From Salisapilia sapeloensis (lineage: Eukaryota; Oomycota; Peronosporomycetes; Peronosporales; Salisapiliaceae), in assembly GCA_023334545.1 (NCBI GenBank), contig JAADVB010000093.1, positions 1-63,143 on the forward strand: a DNA stretch of 63,143 nucleotides, written 5' to 3'. The translations under genes were made by a program, and so were the position numbers. Under the pieces are notes generated by a model, which did not search any database, was not told the DNA's origin, and saw only the letters and a list, made by a program, of their open reading frames with translations. Positions 1 to 11,659 of this stretch are shown here, in pieces. Each line of letters starts with the position of its first letter. The first letter of the stretch is position 1.

Positions 1-1411
1 CTTATATACGAGCGAAAACCTTTCGAAAGCACCAGCCCCGTTGGCGCGGCAGATGGCGGACACGACCTATAAAGGAAAGCTCTCGGGTTCGAGCCTACGC
101 GTCGACAGTGGTTTTTACAGGTTGCCCTTTTTATCATTTTCGTTTTTTAATCGAATTAATTTACGACGCGAACGCAGACCAGCGCTGGCCGCACTTCGCT
201 TCGGACAAGACCCACGCGAAATAAAGCTTCCTTTAAGCCATTCTCGACTCGTTTATCGTGCTTTGTCTTTCTTGCGTCGCTGGCGACACGCGCCTACATA
301 AGCGTAGATGGAGAGAGGTTTCCACTGGCGCGCTATCGGACCAGTGTGCGCTACTGCAAATGCCCATATGGATGCTAGGAACGAACTGCAGATGGCAGTA
401 TGCAAAGCTTGCAATATTTCCATGCGTTTTCTATCTATGTCGATAGAGCACGGTTATAGTGGAAGAAGCTACGAATCGGAGTGCTAGTTGAGGGCAAGTT
501 GCGAGTGTGTCTACACGTCAAGCTGTCAGATGAACCAAAAGTAAGCAAGAATAGACCATGTTTTGACATATCGTTCCATCTGTGAACCATACAGGATCCA
601 TTGGGTTAGTAAGCTAAACTTAGTTGCACACTGAGGACATGTTCGTTGAGAGTACAGTCGGGGATTATGCTAGGCAAAAGATGCATTGAGCAAACGAGGA
701 AATCATAATGTATACTATGTCTCGATAATTCCTCTTTTCCTAGTTGACGAACAAGGTATATCAAATTGAGTGGGTATGTCGATGTAGGCCTAATTCGCTC
801 CGGACAGAACTCATCCATATGTCGAGATTCTACACAATGCATGTTACGAAGAGCATGACAATGGAAGCGTCAATTTAAGGAGAGGATGGAGCACCAAAGG
901 CAAGTTGGACCGAGAATATTGAGCGGCAACTCCATTGGCACGATCCTTCACTTACTAATATATTCTAGCAACGATGGCAAAGTTATATCGAGGAATTTCG
1001 TTAGTTTTTCAATGCCATGTAGCTAGTCCGGATTGGCTATTCTCAGCGAAAGCAGAATGTCCCGATTCGACTACCGTGGACATGACTACAAAAGGTGGGT
1101 ATCCAATGACGCCGAGTCAGTATTCAGAGTGAACGCCGTCCTAGTAGCTTTATAATGCAGTATTTCCACATCATCTTTGGTGGTAACCTCGTAATTGAAC
1201 GCAACAGAAAGACCTTTGCGAACGAGATAGACTGCATTCAAACAACCTCCATCCAACTAGAACGCACTCAAGCAAAGCAAGATAGTGGAACATCTTTGTC
1301 ATGGTCAAAAAGCCCGCGAACATGGTTATCCACCACCATACAAAACTCCAGTCATTTTCAAACGCCGTGCGAAACGCTACGCACGAGGTCTAATAGCTAC
1401 TTCCGCCCTCC
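1..1411. other. 5' end of window, no gene recognised
   Basis: I see no supportable gene here. The open frames are short, overlap on both strands and match nothing I know. A pyrimidine-rich stretch with CATTTTCG near 136-144 loosely resembles an oomycete initiator, but no gene follows it. The last part is presumably the 5' flank of the WDR6 gene. Confidence 0.5.
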
Positions 1412-4400
1412 ATGCACATGTTCAAAGAAGAGTTTATCGGTGCAGTCACTTTCGTCCGTTTCTCGAAAGACGGATCAATCCTCTACGTTGGAGCTGGAGC
1501 CACGCTCTACCTGTACCACGCAGCAAATGGGGAGCTCCTCGCCAGTCATTCCATCTTCTCCCGTGGCATTCTGCATGGCGCTGACTTTGGTACGTCTCGT
1601 GTTATTCGATATCCACCACAAGCTATGCAAGCAATTTTAATGCTAATCTATCGTCTATCTACCTCTAGCAACCTCTAGTACAGGCGATTGGAGCCTCTTC
1701 TACGGTCAGAAGAAGCTCACGTACATCTCGAATCTGCCTTCCACCGTCGAAGAAGCAGTTGCAACGCAGAAGTTAAATCGAATCGGTTCAACCCGTGTCT
1801 TTGACGACTGGATTGTCGACGCTCGTATCCTGACAGAGGAAGATGAAAACGCGTCCGTACCTCCAATTGCAATAGGCTTTGCCAAGAACTACATTCAGGT
1901 ATGGGACGGTGGTATCCAGGAAAGACTCTCCACGATCCAATGCTCAGACCGCTGTGTCGTCTACGCTCTCTCGTTCCACGGTCGTCGGACGCAAGACTTG
2001 ATCGTCGCGTCTGGAACGGTCTTTCAGCAAATCCTCCTGTGGCATCCTTTCGCTCCAACCGCGTCGCAAGAGTGTACTCCTACCCAACGCTTGCATTCTC
2101 ATGACGGTGTCCTCTTCAAGCTCACGTGGTCTCAAGACGCCTCTTTCCTCGCCTCCGTTTCAGACGACCGAACGGTCCAGCTGTGGTCCAACGCCACTCC
2201 AGAAGATGAAAGTAAGCTGGAAGCTGCCTTCCTTCATGCTAACGAAGCGCACTCGTCATCTAAAGTCTCTGTAAAAGAGCAGGTGGCACGACCCTTCCAC
2301 TCTGTCTTTCGTGCGTGGGGACATGCTGCTAGGCTATGGGACGTCCAGTTCTGCGGCAAGTACATTGTCACGAGTAGTGAAGACTGTCTCGTCAAGGTAT
2401 GGACGCTAGGAGGTGTCTGTGCTGCCACGCTGCATGGGCATGACGGGAAGCACGTATGGCGAGTAGCAGTGCATCCGTCCAACACGCTCTTAGCTTCCGG
2501 TGGAGGCGACGGAGCTGTCAAGCTGTGGGACATGCAGCAGCAAATCGACTCGAACAAGGAGGCTGGGGAGTGCCCAAGCATTCATTTCACACCATCCGAA
2601 GCAAAGGACACATCGTCCAATATCCGGAGTGTCTTGCTGGACCCGACATCACATCATATAGGCTACGCTGCGATGGAGACAGGGGATCTATACAAACTAG
2701 ATCTGTCTCGGAAGACGTCTGAGAAACTAACAACTAGTCCATCGTCTCATGACGCTAGTCGATCAAGTGTCTCTTGCTTTGCATATGATCCAGAATCGAA
2801 ATGCTTCCTGCTTGGGGACGCAACTGGACACTTGCAACTGATCGACTCGGATAGTATGCAAGTTGTAGCTATGTGGAAGGGCCATCGGACGCGAGTGCTG
2901 AATATCTGGTGGAGCAAAGGAACGTCTGACTCGATCTTCACGGCCAGTGCCGACGGACTGCTTTGTGAGTGGACGAAGCCTAGATCAAGTGTAGATAAGT
3001 CTCTATCGCTAGTGTGTACGTACAAGATCACGGCCAAGGCTGGTGTCTCTAGTCTAGAGGTAGTAGAAACAGCTAGTCGATGCTACATTGTCTGTGGAGA
3101 CGGTAGAGGACACTTGTACGTTTTCAATCGTTTTGTAGAAACCTCGGAAGATCAGGTAGATGGGGTCGAGACCCAACCAGCTTCTGTACTAAAGAGTGTG
3201 CATGGCCGAGACTTGGTATCGTCCCTAGTGATGGACACCAAACGTTCCATTCTTCTATCCAGTGGTCACGACGGATACATTTGCAAGCACCGACTGGATC
3301 TTGCAGACGACCATGTCTCGTTAGAATGCATCGGACGATACCCTGTCAAAGGAATGACGACTATAAAACGCATGTGGCTAGATCAAAGCAACGACCTCCT
3401 CGCGTTCGGCTTCCATTCCTCCAGAGCCATCCTAGAGAACACAAGCGCTCACTATCGCCTCTTCTCCATCGATTGCGGCGGATGGAAGAGACCACATGAC
3501 ATCTCGATACTACCTCGGACATCTCTCGGCAGTCCAGCTCACACACTTCTCTTTTCTCCTACATCGTCCAAGGATGCAGACGTACCTGTGATCCAAGTCC
3601 ACTCGACCATTCCGACCCCTGTAGATAGAAGAGAAGCTCCTAGCGCATTCAAAGCTTCCATCCATGACCAGTTCCATAGCAAAATCGTTTACTGCCTAGA
3701 GTACCTAGAGGATGGAGAGCGAGTGGTAACTGGAAGTGAGGACAATAGTCTCCGTCTGCATCGACGACAGCAATGTAGAGCTCTGGCGTCTGGCTGGAGA
3801 TGGCGGTGCGTCGACATTGGAGTTGCACATACGACTGCCATCCGGAGCATGACATCCTTCCAGTACCTCGATGGAGACGTTGTCATTACAGGTGGAGGCA
3901 AGCACCGGCTGAACGTGTGGAGAGTAGGTACGACGGACGTCCTAGAGCACCTCTGCGGATACGAAAAGCAAGGTGCTGAGCAGGACCAGCGTATCTTGGG
4001 GCTGACTGTCCTGGAGCTAGGAAGTGACCATACGCATCAGCGACTGGTAGTGTCCTGCGACTCGGAAGGTGTCGTCCAGCTCCTACTCTTAGACCTCTCG
4101 TCCTCTCGACTCGTCGCTCTTGGACATGTGAGTGCGTCTAGTAAGCCAATCCTTTCGTGTGGGAGTGTCGACGGTCGAAAGACGAGAAGCAGCCTGCCTG
4201 TCGTCGTCACGGGAGCAACGGACGGAACGATCCACGTATGGAACTTTGCAGAGGTGACTGCCACTCTAGAGACCTTGCTCAGACAAGGTCAGTGGGAGGA
4301 AGCAGAGCTCCTTCGTCAAGTAGAGACGATCACAAGTCGAATGACCGTATCAGCAGCATGGAGAGCGCATGACATGGGTGTCAACTGCCTCGCTGTTCTG

Positions 4401-4763
4401 CCAACTGAGGAAGCCATCAACACATACGCCGTGGTAAGTGGTGGTGACGACCAGAACCTGTGCTTGAACGAGTTCGACGCATCCACTTTCCACCTCCTTC
4501 GTTCCAGTCGAAAGGTAAACGCCAGTGGATCTGCCATCCGAGCCGTCTGCAGCGACAACCGAGCGGTCTTTTCATCCGGGTACGACCAACGCGTCAGTCA
4601 CTGGACGATCGAAAGCGACCTCTCTCTAAGCTTCAAAGCGACAGTCGTCTCGGAATGTGCCGACGTCGCCAACGTCGCCGTGTGTCATCATGATGAAGAC
4701 TACCATGAGGTCATTGTCGTCGGCCAAGGGCTCCAAGTGGTTCGGTTCGAGAGAGAGAAATAA
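1412..4763 (+). CDS. WDR6: WDR6/Rtt10-like WD40 protein (tRNA 2'-O-methylation partner)
   Basis: Two exons, 1412-1589 and 1669-4763, joined across a 79-nt intron (GTACGT...CTCTAG), give about 1090 aa; human WDR6 is 1121 aa. The family (WDR6 in animals, Rtt10/Trm734 in yeast) is the non-catalytic partner of FTSJ1/Trm7, which 2'-O-methylates position 34 of tRNA. The protein is WD40 repeats throughout. An early repeat has HDGVLFKLTWS followed by LASVSDDRTVQLW, and the next has GHAARLWDVQF, SSEDCLVKVW and ASGGGDGAVKLWD, the characteristic WDR6 signature. ATG 1412 was chosen because the frame is open from it and FIGAVTFVRF matches the usual first strand. An extra upstream exon cannot be excluded. 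The stop lies 235 bp from the convergent ATG8 stop. Confidence 0.88.
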
Positions 4764-4998
4764 ACGAAAGCGCTTCCTTGCTTGGTATATATATTGAACG
4801 TACGGTTAAAAGCGGCTACGTCCACTTCCAAGGTTTTTTCCTATTTTGTGCTCCCATCCCGACTCAACTCGTCACACGAATCCAGTCCAGACGCAAGCTT
4901 CATGTCGAAATAATGCAAAGAGAAACGTCTTGTCCGTTGTTGTCGCACAGCCACTTCAAAATCCATCTCCGGCCACGGCCAACGACAGTTTCAGACGG

Positions 4999-5528
<530 letters not shown>

Positions 5529-6759
5529 TCTAGTCGATGTGGGTTGAATCTGGAGCGTGGAGGGAGAACTAGACCAAAAGATTCAGTATCAGTTTGTCGT
5601 TCTGTACTCGTGATGTGTCGGTCAAGGCAGGTAGTAGACAGTATGTCTAGCTCAAAAACAAAGACAGAGGTACTAGGAGACAGTTTGTCGACTGGAAGGA
5701 GGAGGAAGGAGAATCTAGTCGATGCGACATTGAAAAGAAGCGATTCCTTCTCGACTGACTCGAAAGCCCATCGGATACAAGGGTCCTCCTCGTGAACTAT
5801 CCAGTCGCACGAGCCTGTCTCGTTTCCTCGGCCTAGCCTTGCACCGAGGAGCATGGAAGCGCACATACCTTTAACGGTCGTTTCTTCTTCCGTTTGAGCT
5901 CTTCTTCGCTTTTCTCGCTTTGAAAACTTTTCACACTGGGTCAGGTCGGCAGAGGACGACAATAGTACCCACGCTTTGTCTTGGACGCTGTATGCTATCC
6001 ACAAAAAGAGCGACGGAGAACAGGTCGTACCCAGCTGGAGAACTACGGTATAAGTCTCGCGGATGAAGGTCCTGGCCGCCACCTCTCGCCCCAAGTAGCA
6101 AGATTTGGAGATAGGACACCACAAAGTGGTATGTGCGCTTTACCACTGACAAGAGTTAGGATTTGATTGCAAGTAGATGCATTGCTAGTATTGTCGAATC
6201 AGAGTACCGCATATTCTAGGTGTCTTTGCATCCAGTTAAAAACCTTCAAACGGAGGACGATGGCAACGTACTGGACTCTAAACTTCCATCCAGTGCACTT
6301 GCACTTTTCTAGTCGTTCTACGACGGCATGCAACGCCACGACCTTTTTTCCTTCTTCCCTCCTCTACTTCCTCCAAGTCTCCAAGGCTCTTCCCGAAGCC
6401 AAGTTTCCATCCTCTGCGTCTCTTTTCATTGGTGCTAAATATACATTATCACCCAATCGCCTAGAAAGAAGAAGCTCTGGGATCGAACCAAGACATTAGG
6501 AAAAAAGCGTAGGAACCGCAGACTCTTTGCTCTTCGACGCTAGACGCCACACGACCCTCCCCTGCCTCTACTTTGCTACAGACCAAGCGCTGACAAGGTA
6601 CATCTCCCTCTCATCTAGTTTTGATACAGGCAAGATACGTCGGATATGGTGGCTTGGAAGAAAAGATTTCGGGCCGAAAGCCTTCCGTCGCATGTATTCT
6701 CCCTCCCTCTTCCATCACTAACTCTTTTCTTTCTATCCTTGTTTCTAGACTAGACCAGC
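5529..6759. other. Intergenic, divergent ATG8/RAB1 promoter region
   Basis: About 1.2 kb separates the divergent starts of ATG8 and RAB1. Open frames of 199 codons (-) and 110 codons (+) exist, but their translations look like chance Ser/Arg/Leu-rich sequence with no family resemblance. The long minus frame overlaps the 5' end of ATG8. The stretch presumably holds both promoters and 5' untranslated regions; I recognise no specific element. Confidence 0.5.
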
Positions 6760-7538
6760 ATGAATCCAGAATAGTACGACTGACAACGTCTAGCTTGTAA
6801 TATTTCTCCATCTAACCTTGTCTCTCCCAGCGACTACTTGTTCAAGCTCCTACTCATCGGTGACTCTGGTGTCGGTAAATCCTGCCTCCTCCTGCGTTTC
6901 GCAGACGACACGTACACGGAGAGCTATATCTCGACTATCGGTGTCGACTTTGTACGTCAACTCAGTTCTCTACTAGCTACTCTTCCCCATCTTTAACGCT
7001 CTTGTACTAGAAAATCCGAACCATTGAGCTCGACGGCAAGACCATCAAGCTCCAGATCGTACGCTTGCCATGTTCTACCTACCATGTTCCTACTAACTCA
7101 GTCGAAATCTAGTGGGATACGGCCGGACAGGAACGCTTCCGAACCATCACCAGCAGCTACTACCGTGGCGCCCATGGCATCATCGTCGTGTACGATGTGA
7201 CGGACCAAGAGTCGTTCAACAACGTCAAGCAGTGGCTGCACGAGATCGACCGGTACGCCTGCGAGAATGTGAACAAGCTGCTCGTCGGCAACAAGAGCGA
7301 TCTGACCGCCAAGCGCGTCGTGTCGACGGACGCGGCCAAGGAGTTCGCCGAAAGCCTCGGCATCGAGTTCCTCGAGACGAGCGCTAAGAACGCGGCCAAC
7401 GTCGAAAAGGCCTTCATGATGATGGCGGCGCAGATCAAGAAGCGGATGGCCAACGCGCCTGCGCCGCCGCGCCCCGGCGGACACCGCCTGACGCCTGGGC
7501 AGTCGGTCCAGTCCAACGGAGGCTCCAAGTGCTGCTAG
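6760..7538 (+). CDS. RAB1: Rab1/Ypt1-type small GTPase
   Basis: Four exons (6760-6773, 6831-6951, 7011-7058, 7113-7538) encode 202 aa. The protein starts [20 protein letters not shown], with P-loop GDSGVGKSC, switch [35 protein letters not shown], the nucleotide motifs GNKSDL and TSAKNA, and a C-terminal CC for double geranylgeranylation. Switch I and the RabF motifs are those of Rab1/Ypt1, which controls ER-to-Golgi transport and autophagosome formation. The introns are 57, 59 and 54 nt, and the third has a perfect TACTAAC branch site at 7091. The first exon is only 14 nt, so automated annotation may miss the start. The gene converges with the bZIP gene, stops 128 bp apart. Confidence 0.97.
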
Positions 7539-7665
7539 GCGCTTCATTTATCTCGGCTTTTACGTTTGCCTCGGCTTCTAGATCAGGACAAGGAATCATC
7601 CGAGAGCCTTTCTCTTTCATTTGCACCAACACTAGCTTCGTTTTTCTTTGATTTGTCTTGCCACT

Positions 7666-8823
7666 CTACTGCGATGGAAACTCAAAAGGGACATCCGACG
7701 ACGTCGTCGGCGCACCCGCCATGATCTCCAGGTGGTCGATACGCTCCTTGTTCTCGACGGCCCACGCCAAGTACTTCTGGAATTGCTGCGGAGACAAGTG
7801 CGACTGCATCTGCTGCAGCGTCGACTCCGTGCCGCCAAAGTAGAGCCAGTCATGCGCCCGCAGCGTCGTGAAACACTTGTCGATCGCACGCAGCTTACGT
7901 GCCTCGTCCTGAGTCAACGCCGCCAGGTCCCGGAGACGTCGACACTGGTCCTCCGACAGCTCAAGCTCTCGCAACGGTCCGTCCTTGTCGTCCACGTCGC
8001 CCAGGACCGCGGCGATCAGCGCCTGGTTCTCCAAATTCGCTCGTTCGATCTACTCTGTCGTTAGCAAGATGCTCCGAGGTAGATATCTAGATGCGTACGG
8101 CTTTCGTGTAGAGCGAGTGCTGGCCGAGGATGCGCTTCAAGAGACTCATCTTGGCCTCTCGGCCCATACGCGCATGCCGCTGATGCTCCCCTGATCCGTA
8201 CTCTACGCACTCGTTACCATCTCCTCTGTTTCCTACTCTACATCATACCGACCTAGAGCGTTCTTCAGGTCGTCGACACAGCCTTGGCCGAACGTGTGCT
8301 TATTCAAGAGTCCTAAAGCCTTCTCGAGGTCCGCCACCTCGGCCTCGTACGTTTCAATCACGCTCCGCTTCTTCTCTCGACGCACTCTTGCAGACGCTCG
8401 ATTACGCTCCAATCTACCATCGACCATGAATACCTCTACCGAATGGAAAATACGACGATTGTACCTGCGTTGGCGCCGATCGTCCTCCTCCTGGAGCTTC
8501 TGGTAGATAGTCAAAATGTCCGGCGTGTGCATGATCTGCTTGAGCTGCTCTGGATTCATATTGGCTGCATCCTCTGCTCGGAGCCTCGACAGTTCCCCAG
8601 AGCTCACTGCCGGTGTCTCACTCGATGCTTCGGGACCTCGAGAACTGTCGCTCGACCTCGCGGCAGTCCCTCGCTGCTGTGTCTCTGCGAATGGAAACGG
8701 CGGTCGCCACGTGTCTCCAGACGCATAGCCCATCGGGATGTCAGCACTCGAGCTAGATGGTGGTGCGTACGATGGTAAGGAAGGCGGCAGGTCGCCGTCC
8801 TCGCCGTCTCCGCCTCGCTGCAT
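7666..8823 (-). CDS. bZIP transcription factor
   Basis: Proposed exons 8465-8823, 8242-8413, 8099-8185 and 7666-8049 give about 333 aa. After a Pro/Ser-rich N-terminus comes a basic region, LERNRASARVRREKKR (NxxSARxRR signature), leading into a leucine heptad helix around EADLEKALGLLNKH-like sequence, then a Gln-rich helical C-terminal half containing LSPQQFQKYLAW. Intron 1 is 51 nt, a multiple of three without stops, and sits exactly before the basic region, so it could be retained (see findings). Intron 2 (8186-8241) is the least certain: an alternative acceptor a few bases away is possible. Intron 3 (8050-8098) has a GCTAAC branch. The start codon is 89 bp from the divergent TFIIIC90 start. 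DNA target is unknown. Confidence 0.85.
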
Positions 8824-8912
8824 GTCGACGTTTGCTCAAGATACACTTGCTTTCACTATCGTACGGCCTAAAGGTCTCACGGCCAGCCACCACCATTCTA
8901 CCCGGACGCGTC

Positions 8913-11276
8913 ATGACGGCCAAGTGGACGGATGCACGGTCGAGAGAGCGCATAGGCGCGATTCCGATGACGCCAGGCAATGTCCAATACTCGGACGATG
9001 GCAAGCTGCTCGTGGTCACGGACACCAAGGTCCTCGTCGCGAGCTATCAGAACCGCGAGCTCGAGATGTACTTGCAATTCGGTCCGAGCGTCACCAAGAG
9101 CTACATCCAACTGCCATCGTCGACTGCAGATGAGCGACTGCCCATACGTCCACCAGTGCTGGAGGAATTGAGCAAACAAGACTACTTTGAGCTCAACCAC
9201 GACCAAGTGCCGACGGAAGGACTCGCAGCACTCTTATCTGCGTCCACGGAACGAACCAAGGCCGATCCACGAGAAGTCTCGATCGCGAGGAACGACGGCA
9301 ATAGCTTCACATCAGCTGTATTCGGTCCACGAGGCTCTGGACCGAACGCCACTTGTGCCGTCATGACACTCACGTCTCTCGGTCGCATCGGCCTCCACTA
9401 CTCTCCTGGCTTTAAGCTCCACTGGACACACGGACCAGTGCTTTCAGACATCTTGTACGACTATCTAGCGAGTAAAGGCTTTAGTATGAACGGCGACAGT
9501 GTGATCGACGTCCAAGATGAGCCAGAGGTAGCGCCTCGGTCGCTCAAGACGCGAAAGCGGTCTCGTGCCAGACCGTCAACCATGGCTGCAGAGAACATGC
9601 TGGCTGTCACGACTCGTAAGATCAATATGATGACAACCAAGACCATCGCGTGGTCTCCTTTTTGCCACGTTACGCCCACAGAACGCACGTCTCTCCTCGC
9701 GCTTGCCGGTCAGAACGTCGCTACCGTGTGGAAGTACGCTCCCTACGTAGATGCTAGCGACACGTGCTGTCTATCAAGAGCTCCTATCGCATGGATCGAC
9801 ACGGAGCAGTATGGTTGGGTCCTTTGCAGCGCATGGGAACGTCGTAATTATAGCAAGAAAGAACAGAGCTCGTTGCGTCTCGTGTTGGGCACTGCGTCCG
9901 GCAGCATCTTACTCTCGTCCATCCCTCTCTCTTCTCTCGAAACGACTCAAGTGTCCATCGACCGACACATTCCTTGTCCTCTTGCCCAGCCAGTACTCTC
10001 GTTAAGTCTCAACATGACCGACAGCAGCCACTTGATCGCTGCCTACGGATCCACCATCTCCGTCTGGAACGTCGAGCAGGAGCAGGAGCCTCCAACGGCT
10101 TGGAAGGCTCATGAAGGGAATATCACTGGCCTCGACACGGATACCACAGGGTCGCTCATCCTCTCTTCAGGTATCGATGGCGCCGTCCGCGTCTGGGCAA
10201 GTGCGTCTGGAGCTCCCGTGCCGTACAAATTCACCACACCAAGCGGCGTCGATAGTAGCTCCCACGAGAGCAAGGACGTTGCCAATCGATACCCGCTCTT
10301 TGGTGTGGCCATGTCCTCTTCCTCTGCCCAAGTAGCAGTTGTATACGTCGTCCCTCCGACGTCTCGACCGAGTCGACGGTCGCAGGCGGACGTGACCTTC
10401 TCCCGCGTCTCCTGTGCCTACGAGTACATTCCGTCTCCCGTCGCCCGCAACCGAAATACGTTTGCAGAGAGCATGGTGGCGCTTCTGGATAAGACGAAGA
10501 GGGTGAGTGCCTTCCGAGACGTCCTGTGGCTATGTCACGATGACAATCGGTCTGTCGAAGCTCTGTATGCCAGTGCAGCTCTTCCAAAGCTCATGAAGCT
10601 AGTCAAAGGTAGTGAAGATGTAGACGCTGCAGCTGATGACGAGGTCCAAGAACCGCTGTACATTGGACTGTGCGACGCTCTAGAGAAGAAGCATGAGGAG
10701 AGTCAGGAGCTCGTCTTCCTCCAAGCGTCCTACCTCTTACGTAATTCCATTCGACCAGTAGAACAGTATGCACATATACATGAAAAGAGACTAGAGCATG
10801 CCTATCGAAAGCTACTAGTGCATTGGGCACACGTATGTCTAACGGCATGGAAGGCTCGTAATACGAGTCTGTCGGAAGAAGAGCAGAAGAGTGCTCTGGC
10901 CATGGCAGACATCCTAAGTGTCCAGTCGTCTCCTGACTCCGTGAGTCTAGCGCAGGACGTGTACGACCACTTGTCTCCTGGAGACAAGGCTGGAGACAAG
11001 GCCTCTCCACCATCTCGACACTCGTGCTACATCTGCGAGGCTCCCGTGCCATTCGCAGAGCTCCGTCTCGAATGCAGTCGCGAGCACTCGTTAGATCGAT
11101 GCTTTCTATCCTTTGCACCAGTGTCGCCAATGGAAAGCTGCAAGTGCATGGGGTGTGGTGCCAGTGCTCACGTAGCGTCGGACGCTTTTTATTTATTACC
11201 TCCTGACTCTACTAGCCTAACGCTCGAGTGCCGTCTTTGTGGCAACGATTGTGTTCGGTGCCATGACCGGTCATAA
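8913..11276 (+). CDS. GTF3C4: TFIIIC subunit, TFIIIC90/GTF3C4-like
   Basis: A single exon gives 787 aa from ATG 8913 (MTAKWTDARS); human GTF3C4 is 822 aa. The frame is open upstream to 8757, but that would run through the 5' end of the divergent bZIP gene, so 8913 is preferred. The N-terminal half is a WD40-like propeller (YSDDGKLLVVTD, ISVWNVEQ, GLDTDTTGSLILSSGIDGAV). The last about 80 residues form the TFIIIC zinc region, with CYICEAP, CKCMGCGASAH and CRLCGNDCVRCHD. The family is part of the B-box/A-box-binding complex that recruits RNA polymerase III to tRNA genes. The stop codon ends at 11276 and directly abuts the stop of the next gene on the other strand. Confidence 0.85.
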   Translation: MTAKWTDARSRERIGAIPMTPGNVQYSDDGKLLVVTDTKVLVASYQNRELEMYLQFGPSVTKSYIQLPSSTADERLPIRPPVLEELSKQDYFELNHDQVPTEGLAALLSASTERTKADPREVSIARNDGNSFTSAVFGPRGSGPNATCAVMTLTSLGRIGLHYSPGFKLHWTHGPVLSDILYDYLASKGFSMNGDSVIDVQDEPEVAPRSLKTRKRSRARPSTMAAENMLAVTTRKINMMTTKTIAWSPFCHVTPTERTSLLALAGQNVATVWKYAPYVDASDTCCLSRAPIAWIDTEQYGWVLCSAWERRNYSKKEQSSLRLVLGTASGSILLSSIPLSSLETTQVSIDRHIPCPLAQPVLSLSLNMTDSSHLIAAYGSTISVWNVEQEQEPPTAWKAHEGNITGLDTDTTGSLILSSGIDGAVRVWASASGAPVPYKFTTPSGVDSSSHESKDVANRYPLFGVAMSSSSAQVAVVYVVPPTSRPSRRSQADVTFSRVSCAYEYIPSPVARNRNTFAESMVALLDKTKRVSAFRDVLWLCHDDNRSVEALYASAALPKLMKLVKGSEDVDAAADDEVQEPLYIGLCDALEKKHEESQELVFLQASYLLRNSIRPVEQYAHIHEKRLEHAYRKLLVHWAHVCLTAWKARNTSLSEEEQKSALAMADILSVQSSPDSVSLAQDVYDHLSPGDKAGDKASPPSRHSCYICEAPVPFAELRLECSREHSLDRCFLSFAPVSPMESCKCMGCGASAHVASDAFYLLPPDSTSLTLECRLCGNDCVRCHDRS

Positions 11277-11572
11277 CTAGTTCTTGTCTTGAGCTTGCAT
11301 CCTTTCTAGTTGCTGTCGTTTCGACCGGAGTACGTCATCCTTGTTCCGTAGGAAATACACATTGCTCTTCTGGACGTACGTCGACTAGCTTGGCACGTGA
11401 GACCACCAATCAAAGACTCTAGTACATCCTACGTGGTACATACACTGTCATGTTTCGCCGTCTCTAACTCGGCAATCGCGACGCGAAGGTGTTGGATCTA
11501 GCATGTAGAAGCGATTAATACACTCTTTTGCCATCGTAAGAAGAGTTCTCGTACCTTTGCTTGCGTCTCCAT
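11277..11572 (-). CDS. Small ASDURF/prefoldin-like coiled-coil protein
   Basis: Three short exons (11555-11572, 11444-11497, 11277-11369) with introns of 57 and 74 nt (GTACGA...CTAG and GTATGT...CAG) encode about 54 aa. It is too fragmented to appear as one open frame. The product has ELETAKHDSKSNVYFL followed by a charged helix, resembling the ASNSD1 upstream-ORF protein (ASDURF), a prefoldin-like subunit of the PAQosome, around its QQ-NS-IFFL core. What is seen: consistent frame across three exons and the NVYFL core. What is inferred: the family. The 5' end is uncertain; another exon may lie upstream, although the GRAM-like gene starts only 87 bp away on the other strand. Its stop directly abuts that of TFIIIC90. 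Confidence 0.62.
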
Positions 11573-11659
11573 CTCCCTCTGCACTTGTCCTGGAGGTATC
11601 TACTGCGCCTATTCCAGTGAGACGACCAACGCCCCTTTCAATCGACCAGCCATTCGACC

